From assembly GCF_900129155.1 (NCBI RefSeq), contig NZ_FQVF01000003.1, positions 187,872 to 251,871 on the forward strand: DNA of 64,000 nucleotides, in the 5' to 3' direction. This stretch comes from Marinomonas polaris DSM 16579 (GTDB taxonomy: Bacteria; Pseudomonadota; Gammaproteobacteria; Pseudomonadales; Marinomonadaceae). The stretch's first letter is position 1; every line of letters starts with the position of its first letter. Shown in pieces: positions 9,141 through 19,900 of the stretch. Below the pieces are notes generated by a model. It was not told the DNA's origin. It did no database searches and saw nothing but the letters and a program-made list of their open reading frames with translations. The translations under genes were made by a program, and so were the position numbers.

Positions 9141-10877
9141 TTACGGATTTAAACCGTTTGTCAATGTAGAGCCATCGATCGGTGCTGGCTTACCACCACC
9201 AAAACGATACGTTAAAGAGCCTAAAATCCGCGGTGATGAGGTATCATAGATATCCGACACAGACTCTCCACCTACTTTTTTCCATGCTGCAAAAACATCG
9301 GCACTCCAATTAGCATGCTCATATTTTAATCCAAAACCTGCACCAGCTAGATTTCGCGTTTCACTTATCAAAGAAGCGGTTGGTTTTGCATAGGTATTTA
9401 TTCTACCTGCATCGTAAAATACATAAGGAGTGAAGTCGTTAATGTTATAACGCAACTCTAACTGCGTGTAATATCCTTCATCACCACCGCCGTTCTCGCC
9501 AGCTTCTCCTGAAGGATAGGCACGCACTGCATTCGTTCCACCCAAATACAGGTCTTCTGAAGAGTCTAAGTTTTTGTTAGTTTGTTGAGCGCTGCCTTTA
9601 ACAAATAAACTGAACCCAGAAGGCAACGACTGAATACGCGCCACCTCTAATGTAGTTTTTACAAAATCGCCATCACTATTCACTGTGTCATCGTTATTAG
9701 AAAGATTACCCAAACCCACTGTGAAGACACCATAGGTAATACCACCACCCAAATACTGATCTCGTGTATCAAATGTAAGGGCTAGGGGGACGCTATTCAC
9801 AAATTTTGTTAACTTGCTGTCCGCTGAGCGATAGAAGTCCATCAAGTCTTTACGCTCTATGTTAACTTTCGCGTTAACGTTCGTCAGTTGCGAACGAATC
9901 AACGGATAACTTAATCCTATACTATAAATATTTGAACTCCCAATGGCGTCCAACGATTCATACTCTCTCCCCAAGGTATATTCAGTCCGGCTAAAAGATA
10001 CGTTGGCTCTTAAACCATTTGGCATGACAGGCAAACTGTATCCCAAATGACCAAACAACATATTTTCATCGGTATACATCGCACGTGCATTAACTTCATC
10101 ACCAAATGTGAACATGTGTGCTTTTTTGACACCCGCCTGCACTCGGTTATAGCCTGTATAACGGCTGCCTTGATTATCAATCGTGACATCCCCGAACATT
10201 TGCTGTTCAGGGATTAAAAGCACATTAAGGTCTGCCGTTCCAGTTCTATCACCAGGACTAATTGAGGGTAAAGCTTTGTAGCCAGGAATATCATTCATGA
10301 TAAGTGAAATACGCTCTAGCTTACTTGATTCAATCACGTCATTAGGTGCGATGGTTGATAAGTATGCTTGTGCTTTGGGCTGTATATCACGAGTGGCTGT
10401 GACTGTGGCCCGACCGTATTTGCCTTCCAACACGTCAATTCGCAACTCTCCATTTTTCATGCTCTGGGCTGGAATATAAGCTCTAGCAAATGGATAACCG
10501 CGATCTCGGTAAAAAAGGCTGATCTTATTTGCTAGATTGCGATAACCAGCCAAGTCATAAGACTTATCCAAAATATCACCTAAACTGGCCAATAGTTCCT
10601 CTTCTGTAAATACTGACAAACCTGTAATTTGCAGTTTGTTTAACACAGCTTGCGGACCTCCGGAAGCTGCTTCAGTTAATGCATTACCGTCAAATTGAAT
10701 TCTAAAATCCGACGGCTCAGGCGCAACCAACCCTTGCTGAGTTTGCTGAATCACGGTTCCAGAGTTAGCAGGTGGTAAAGTCGCCGCATTAGATCCCAAA
10801 GAAACAGTTGTTAACAATGCTACAACGGATAAATTCAAAGGCGTTGCAGTGTTTTTAGTGAGTAATACTCTTTTCAT
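9141..10877 (-). CDS. TpsB outer membrane transporter of a two-partner secretion system (ShlB/FhaC family)
   Basis: A 578-residue Omp85-type barrel that exports its TpsA partner. It starts with a signal peptide ending at SLGSNAA. Next come a POTRA pair (about residues 75-225, with LQITGLSVFTEEELLASLGDIL and DRGYPFARAYIPAQ) and a C-terminal 16-strand barrel. The barrel carries the conserved NQGSRYTGYNRVQAG start, the LGGTNAVRAYPSGEAGENGG motif whose Arg-rich loop lines the pore, and a last strand ending in aromatic residues before a short extension. It lies 35 bases downstream of tpsA in the same direction, so the two are co-transcribed. Confidence 0.93.
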   Translation of the reverse strand: MKRVLLTKNTATPLNLSVVALLTTVSLGSNAATLPPANSGTVIQQTQQGLVAPEPSDFRIQFDGNALTEAASGGPQAVLNKLQITGLSVFTEEELLASLGDILDKSYDLAGYRNLANKISLFYRDRGYPFARAYIPAQSMKNGELRIDVLEGKYGRATVTATRDIQPKAQAYLSTIAPNDVIESSKLERISLIMNDIPGYKALPSISPGDRTGTADLNVLLIPEQQMFGDVTIDNQGSRYTGYNRVQAGVKKAHMFTFGDEVNARAMYTDENMLFGHLGYSLPVMPNGLRANVSFSRTEYTLGREYESLDAIGSSNIYSIGLSYPLIRSQLTNVNAKVNIERKDLMDFYRSADSKLTKFVNSVPLALTFDTRDQYLGGGITYGVFTVGLGNLSNNDDTVNSDGDFVKTTLEVARIQSLPSGFSLFVKGSAQQTNKNLDSSEDLYLGGTNAVRAYPSGEAGENGGGDEGYYTQLELRYNINDFTPYVFYDAGRINTYAKPTASLISETRNLAGAGFGLKYEHANWSADVFAAWKKVGGESVSDIYDTSSPRILGSLTYRFGGGKPAPIDGSTLTNGLNP

Positions 10878-10912
10878 AAAATCTAACCTTAATCCTAATT
10901 TTCGGAAATTTG

Positions 10913-13900
10913 TTATTTGACAGTCTCTTCTGTATTCACCGCTTGATCAGGATTAACTGTATTTATACCACCATCCACTATAAACACTTGGTTATCAAAA
11001 CTAGCGCCATTATTAACCTGCGATAATAAAATAGTGTCTATTGAGGCTTCACCTTGCGCTCCTGAACTAACCGAAGTGGTTGAACCTGTAGACGCTATTG
11101 AAACCACTTGCATTCCCCCAACAGCGACCACTGGAGCATTACCCAAATTTGGTCGAGGAATAACCACAGGTGCTGGTGGGGGAGCTGGAATGAATACCAC
11201 AGGAGGATTGTTAGGGTTGATATCAGCAATTGTTGTCATAGTACTTGCTGGTGCGGTTAAAGCACCCAAAGCATCTTTCACCATGACAATGTAGTTAGCC
11301 GAATCGACACCAGCAACACCTAGACCGTTAACGGTGACTGTTTTATTAATCCCTACTTGCTCGTCAGAGAAGCTAGCATCAGTAAAGGTCAAAAAGACTT
11401 TCTCATTCCCAACCACTCCATTGACGACTAATGGATTATTAATGTCGTTAAGGTTTCTTAGATTCACATCTTCTGTAGCTATAGTTAATGTCGTTTTAGC
11501 ATCTGTTTTCGCATCGAATATTTTGTCTTGCGTTTTTGCAATAGCCACTAAAGAACGGACCGTGATAACAGCATCCCCCGTTGCGGTTATAGGTAAGTTG
11601 TAATTTGATTTTAAAGTATCATCGCCAGCTTCAAAGTCATCTGCGACCAAACTCGTAGTCACATTGTTTGCGTCAGCAACGTCTTTATCGTTATAAGCTC
11701 CTGTTGTTTTGTTAACGGTAAAGCTTTCACCAGCAACAAGGTTAGCTAGGCTGTAGTTGTCATTAGTCAGGGTTGCGTTCGTATTACCGTCATACACTTT
11801 TGTTGGCGTATCGATAATCGAGGCAGTAAGCGTTCTTGCAGTAATACTGCCTGCACCTGTGGCTGTCACTGGCATGATGTAGTTGCTGGCTAGAGTTTCA
11901 TTCTCTTGAGTGAAATCTCCTTCAGCTAGACTAGTCGTGACAGTACTAGCGTCCACAACGTCTTTATCGTTGTAAGCCCCTGTTGCTTTGGTAACAGTGA
12001 AGCTCTCACCATCAACCAAGTTAGCAATGCTAAAATTGCCATTGGTCAATGTTGCATCGGTATTACCATCGTACACTTTTGTTGGCGTATCGATAATCGA
12101 AGCGGTAAGCGTTCTAGCGGTAATACTACCCTCACCTGTTGCTGTCACAGGCATAGTGTAATTACTCGCTAGCGTATCACTTCCTTCTGTGAAGTCCCCT
12201 TCAGCTAAACTAGTAGTAACACTGCTGGCGTCAAGTACGTCTTTATCGTTATAAGTTCCTGATGCTTTACTAACGGTGAAGCTTTCTCCATCAACTAAGT
12301 TCGCTATGCTGAAATTAGCATTAGTCAATGTCGCATCCGTATTGCCATCATAAACTTTGGTAGGTGTGTCGATAATGGAAGCAGTTAGAGCTCGTTTAGT
12401 AATGCTAGCATTACCTGTCACATTATTTTGAATAGTGTAATTACTCAACAATGTGCCTTCGTCTGCACTCAGCTTATTGGAAAGAACAGCCGTGACTGTT
12501 TTCGCATCAAGCACGTTTTTATCATTATAAGTGCCTTCTACTTGTGTGACCGATGCACCTTCCGTTTTCCCATCAACAGTAACAAAACCAGTTATGCTAA
12601 AATCTTTAGCTTCCAATATTGCTGATGTATTACCGTCATACACCTTGGTCTGATTGGCTAAACTAACCGTTAGGTCTTTACGTGCAATGGTGTACTTCAA
12701 GTTTTCTGAATTTACAACCTTGTAACCCAGTTCAGATGCGCCAGTATAAGTCCCAGTTCTTGCAATATTATACTCGCCAGCATTTAAGATTTTTTGATCT
12801 TCAACTGCATTTTTCCAAACTAGTTGGTCTGTAAACTGCGATTTATCACCATTCACAATACCTGTAAACGAAGCCGAAGTAGAGCTAGGTGCCAATTCAA
12901 GGCCGTCGTATACCTTCTCAAAACTAAAACCAATGGTTAGAGTTGGTTGCTCACGGTAAATTGCGTATTTGCCAGCCCCTAAAGTAGTCGTATAGTTTTT
13001 ACTTGTTTCATCACTATTATATCGGTAATGCCCATCACCAAAATTATACGAACCACTGTCTTCGATACTGCCGGTATAAACGATGACTTGACCGCCCGAT
13101 CCTGTTGTTAGGTTGGCATTTAACAGTACATTACCACCAGTAGCAGTGCCTGCATCAGTTGTTGAGCCGGCATTAAGCGTTATCGCACCATTTGCCGCTG
13201 ATGTGGTCGTAATGTTGTTATTGACTGTTAGATCGTCGGCTTTAGTGGCAATACTTACTGTACCTGTTGCTGATACACCATTTACAGATGAAAGACTACC
13301 AACGACTAGGGCGTTTTCCGTAGTAACATTCAAGTTAGCTACGCCCGTTGCGGCTAACGTTCCTGCTGCAAAGTCTGTACCTGCCCCAGTACCGATGACA
13401 CCAGTAACAGTGTAATTACCTGGCCCTTTGAGCAACAAGTTACCCGCACTTAGATCACTCCAAGTAAAAGAACCACCATCCATTTGACCAATGGTAACTT
13501 GACCTGTTGCAGAATACTTAGTGGTATCAAAGGCACTATTTAAGTTACCGCCACCTATCATACTGAAGTTATTAAACGTTGTTTTCTCTGTGGAGGAATC
13601 TATCAAGGCTATTGAGCCATTATTGGCTGCATAGGTCTCTGCCCCCTTATTACCACTGGTATCTATTGCAAAAGAGTAGGTTGGATCATTATTAGTAAGT
13701 TTGGCTCCTGTGCTACCAATGGTGACTGATCCCGCAGTGACACCCGATGTCGTTGATATTTGGCCAGAAACAAATCCGGTGTAAGTATCAATCGAAACAT
13801 CATTAGCTAAGACTACTTCAGAGCCTAGTACGTCAATATTGGCCTGATTAGACTGTAAGCCACCATTAAGCGTAATAGTTGACCCTGTATAGCTTTGAGC

Positions 13901-16900
13901 ACTGGTGGTTGTGTAAGAAGAGCCTGAATTTTTAGTCGTGGTGACCGCTGGCAATGTAATTGTGCCAGAGGACGTTGACCCCGAAGCATTAACAGTCATC
14001 GAACCAGCACTAAATGTGCCTGTGGTTGAGGCAGGGTACAAATTGACGTTGCCACCATTGCCACCTGTAGAACTGGTATTGAAGACATAATTTCGGTTGG
14101 CATTTCCTGATAAGCTATAACCAGAGAACGTAATATCACCACTGTTCGTGATTGACTGATTCGTATCTATTAACACGCTAGGTATATTTGTTGCGGATGA
14201 AGTCGATTCTCCACCACTTAAAGCAACATTACCTGTTGCTGTAAAATCACCATTAAGCGCAAAACTTGCCCCCGTTAATGAAATCGAACCGTCTTGATCA
14301 GTCGTTACTCCAGAGCCAATAAACGATAGTCCCGTTAAGTATGAACCTGCGCTTTTGGTGGCATTCATATCTGTCGTGATACTTCCACCAGAAGTATTAC
14401 TGGAGCTTGAATCAAGCGTTAACGTAGCCAATACGCCTGTATTGGCTGAAACATCAACACCTCTACTGCCCTTGCTATTATTCAACGAGATACTGCCTGA
14501 ATTGCCTAATGACGTTGAATTGCTAGCATTATCAGAATTGCTATCAATGCGTGATGAACTGGCGAGTTTAAAAGTATTACTTTCTAACGAGATATTACCG
14601 CCATTGGTATTAACATCGCCATTCAAAGTAATACTATTATTGTATGAAGTCACATTAAAATAGCCGGAACCACCATAAAAGTTGTTAACCTGAATATCTT
14701 TATTGTAGGCATACAAATCAAAGTTACGATTAAAACCAGACAAATCTATACTACTAGCGTCTAGGGTAATAAGACCATTTCCCGTATCTGAGTAATTAAG
14801 GTTTTCAGTGACTGAATTGTTATCATACAAATCAATAGCTACAGTATGCGCTCTTGCAGTGCTATCAGTGCTTGAATAATTGACTTTAATGGTTTTAAAG
14901 TGCTCAGCAGACAGCTCATTAATAGCAATATCGCCACTCTCATTATTAATAGTCAGTACATTACTGCCCACATTTGCTTCACCCGTTTCTCCGCCTCTCG
15001 CGACTTTAAGTGTATAATCGCTTCCACCAATTGAGGCGGTATTTGTCGTGTTATAGGCAGTTGTTAAATTCAAGTTACCGACTGTTACGGTCGCAATATC
15101 AGGATTGGCTTCTGTAGTGGCCGTTATTACACCGCTACCTTGAACATGGTCTGTAGAATACGCTGAAATACTTTTACCATAATATGACGTTAATGAAAGT
15201 GTTGCGGCACCAATATCAATGGCATTATCTGCCATGATAATATCTCTTGATTGAGAAATAGATAAGCCAGTTTTTAAGCTAACGTTTTTGTTATCTGTTT
15301 TAATACCTGATAATTTATTCATATCATCAATGGTATGAACAATAGTTTTCGCATCCGCGGTGGTTTCTATGTTGAAGAAGTCACCATTGGTGGACAGAAT
15401 GTGATGATGGCCAGCGACATTCGCATTGCTATCGACAGCCGAGAAGGTAATGCTGTTAAAGTCACTATTACGAAGCCAAGTTGAACCACCGGAGTTATTC
15501 ACATTTAATGTATTAGCTGTTACCTCTAGAGCATTACTCCAGTCGTCACCACTATTTTTAACACCAAAGTTACTGGCATTTAAGTTTAATGTTCCATTTT
15601 GGATATAAATTTCTTTATTACTAAAGTCATCTGGTGCTGACGTTGAGCTGTAATAATCTGCGGCATTATCTGCCTTAATTTCACCGTAAGTGGAGCCAGA
15701 CAATGCCGTTAAGGTCAAATTCAATCCCGTTCCATCTAAAACAGAACTGTCAGAAGAATTAACAGACGTAGATCCTCCAGTGGCAACAATAGCGCCATTA
15801 GCCAAGGTAATGTTAGGCGCTTTAATAGTAATGTTTTTAGAAGAGGTTTCGTCTACAAAGCCGCCTGTTGCAATGCTAAACAGGCCATTTGCATCCGTTG
15901 TTGCTAACAGCCTATGTGATCCATCGCTATTAAATTCTATCCGTTGTGTGGTGTTTTTAGTATTGACATCTGTCGTTAAGTTTAGATTCGAAAAATTAGA
16001 GTCATCGTACCCATTAGCAAACTTAATATATGAGTTTCCGCCAGTATTGGTAATATTAATGGTTCCATTACTACTAGAGAATAATACTGGAGAGTCTTCA
16101 GAACCAATATTCTCAGCACTCGTCACATTTACCATTGCGGACGAAGAGTTCGTGCTAATTTTAGTAGAGTCTGTACTTGCGCCAATAATTGAACCGCCGG
16201 CTTCTAAAGTTAAAGAAGTCGGAACCGTGGCTACCTGCTCATAATTAGGAGTACCAGAACGATTAGCGTTGGTTTCCGTTTCATTATTATAGCCGGAAGA
16301 ACCAGCAGTAGAATTTATCGAAAAAGATTTACCAGCAGCATCCCCTGTAGGCAAATTAATATCATCCGTCACCTTCAATACTAAAGAACCACTGCCAACA
16401 TTTATTTGACTACCTGTATTCATTGTAAAGTTTTCAGCAGAAGCGGTAACAATGTCATGATAGTCTTGGTCATTATAGGCGTACCCAACGCCGTTAGTCG
16501 CTTGCCCTAGTGTCACTGAGCCAACATAAAAATTACCATTATTCGTTGTTACGCTGCCATTAGAACCAAAAATAACATCACCGCCATCCGTGGCATCGTT
16601 ATTAGCGGTAAGAATCAGGTTAAGACGTTGTTTCTCTGAACTAATCGCACTATTGATGGTGATGTCATTTTTTGAACTAATGGTTAACGTTGTGTCAGTT
16701 GAAATGTCATAAACAGGCGATGGCGATGTTCCACTCGTACCGGCGGATACCTTAGTGATCACATCATTGATAGTAATACTGCCAAAATCGGCGCTAGTAA
16801 TGTCTGCATTTGTATTGACATCTATTAGATTATTTTGGCCTGCTAACGTTTCACTTAACGTCACTTTGGCGCTACTGGCCGTCAGCGTATAATTGGCTGT

Positions 16901-19900
16901 TTTTAACGCATCAGATATGGTTTGCCCGGTAATATCACCACCGGTTGCAGCTACGACGGTATCAAACGTCGAAACAGGCGTTTTCCAGGTTCCATTTGCT
17001 GTATTACCAGCTGTTGTGACATTAGCACTGGTATTTAAAAACACGGATTGACCATTGGTGATAATCGTACCACCTGTGCCATTGGTCGTGCTGGCATTTA
17101 ACACACCCTCAAGACTGATAAAATCCGCTGCCGTTGAAGCATCTTTTGCTAAAGTAATGTTACCACCATTAGTGGTTGTACTACTGGCGTCCAAGGTGCC
17201 TTGGTTGGTAATTTTGCTACTATATAAGTTAATTATTGGGGCGGTCAGTGTTTTACCGCTTCCTACCGTAATATCGCCGGCAGAGGTAACCGTTAACCCT
17301 GTCGTTGCCGTCATGTTACCCATTGCTAACGCAGCGGAATGGACAAAGTCTACACTTCCAGTATTAGCGGTTAGTGTTCCAATAGAGTTGCCTTCATCTG
17401 TCAGAGTATGCGTGCCACCCGTACCAAGTAGATTCAAGTCTTGCCCACCGGTAATGGCTCCGGTTTGGGTCACTGTGCCCGTTGACTGTAAAGTCAATGC
17501 GTCGTTAAACGCAGTGGCACCAATGGTAATATTGCCTGATTGACTGGAATCACCAATCACAATGCTAGAGAAACCATCCGCAATTTTAGAGACAAAATCA
17601 GCAGAAAGTAGTTGAAGTGTGTCCACTGCATTATCGTCAATCGTATCCACAATACTAATCGCGTCGCTGGCAGTATCGCTCGTGATGTTCAATGTACCCG
17701 TGCCAGAAATAGCTTTGCCATCGGCTACCGAAAGTTCACCCACTTTTAACGTCAGATTATTCGCACCAGCTGCTAAATTATTACTGACTGACAAAGCACC
17801 ACTAGTTTGCAGTATTGCTGCGTCTTTAAAGGTTGTATCTGCGCCAATTTCAATACCACCAGTATGACCGACACCACCGATAGTGATATTTGCAAACCCG
17901 TCGGCAAAATCCGTACTAATGTTTGTAGTCGTTAATTGCAGAGCATCGGCTGTTGCGCCACCTACATCAATCAGTTTATTTGCTGTTTTAGTGGTGATTT
18001 GCAAAGTTCCAGAACCAGCCACTGTTTTTCCATCCGCTATCGTTAAAGCGTCGGTATTGAATGTGATGTTACCAGCACCAGTGGCGATATTTTCGTTGAT
18101 AGTTAACGCATCAGAAGTCAGGTTCAAAGCTCCTGATGTCGTAATAGCACCAGTGGTTTGATCTAAACTATTCACTAACGCCACGCTACCAGTGTTGGCG
18201 GTTAAATTACCAATTTCATTATCAGCATTAGTCAGGGTATGCGTGCCACCTGAGCCAAGTAAATTCAAGTCTTGTCCACCAGTAATGGCTCCGGTTTGGG
18301 TCACAGTACCCGTTGTCTGTAAAGTCAATGCGTCATTAAACGCGGTGGCACCAATGGTAATATTGCCTGATTGACTGGAATCACCAATCACAATGCCAGA
18401 GAAACTATCAGCAATTTTTGAGACAAAATCAGCAGAAAGTAGTTGAAGTGTGTCTACTGCAGTATTGTCAATCGTATCCACAATACTAATCGCGTCGCTG
18501 GCAGTATCGCTCCCAATATTCAATGTACCCGAGCCAGAAATAGCTTTGCCATCGGCTACCGAAAGTTCGCCCACTTTTAACGTCAGATTATTCGCACCAG
18601 CAGCTAGATTATGGTCAACAGATAAGGCTCCACTGGTTTGCATTGTAACAGCGGCGGCCAAGGTAGAATCTTCTACAATATTAATGCCACCTGTTTGATC
18701 TGCTCCACCAATGACAATGTCAGAAAAACCATTTGCAATTTTGCTACCAAAATCCGCTGCATTTAATTGCTGGCTTGTCCCACCAATGTCAATCGCTTCG
18801 CTGTCTGTCTCAGAAGCAACCGTCAACAAACCTGTACCAGAAATGGTTTTATCATCTGCTATAGTGAGCTGGCCTACTTTTAGCGTCAGGTTGTTTGCGA
18901 GAGCATCTAGATCATTGTTAACCGATAAAATACCGCCCGTTTGCAATGTTGTCGCATCATTAAGTGTAGTGTTTGCGCCAATTTCAATGCCACCAGTATG
19001 ATCGGCACTGCCTATGGTTATAGCTGAGAAACCATCGGCAAAATCAGCCGTAGAGATTTGTAAAGCCCCAGAACCGCCATTAACACCAATCGTCGTAGCA
19101 ACTGATTTAGTTGCTACTTGTAAAGTCCCCGACCCTGTAACCGTTTTGTCACTCGCAATCGTCAGAGAGTCGGTGTTGAATGTGATGTTACCCGCACCAG
19201 TGGCAATGTTTTCGTTAATGGTTAAGTCATCAGAAGTCAGATTAAGTGCGCCTTTTGTGGTAATAGCGCCGGTAATTTGGGCTGAACTATTCACCAACTC
19301 CACACTGCCCGTGTCTGCAGTGAGTGTTCCAATCGCATTGTTAGCATTGGTTAAAGTGTATGTGCCTGTACCCAATAAGTTTAATGCTTGATCACCCGTA
19401 ATGGCGGTATCAGTAGCTTGCGTAACAGTGCCAGTGGAAGACAGTTCAACTGCACCTGTGGTGACAATAGACCCAAGGGTAAAATCATGATTATTGGTAA
19501 CACTTAAGCTACCAGTATTGGCGGCCAGCGAGGCAATTTCATTACCCGTGTTAGTTAGAGTGTATGTGCCTGCACCTTGTAGGTTTAGAGCTTGTCCTCC
19601 TATAATTGCACCTGTTTGCGTAACAGTACCATCAGAAGACAAGGTAACATCGCCTGTTGTTACAATAGATCCAAGGGTGAAATCATGATTATTGGTAACA
19701 CTTAAGGTGCCGGTATTAGCAGCCAATGAGGCAATCTCATTGCCCGTATTATTTAAGGTGTATGTTCCTGTACCAAGCAAGTTCAAAGCCTGATCACCGA
19801 TAATGGCACCTGTCTGAGTAACTTCTCCCGTAGAGGATAGCTCAACATCGCCTGTGGTGATAATAGATCCAAGAGAGAAATTATGGTTGTTGGTAACACT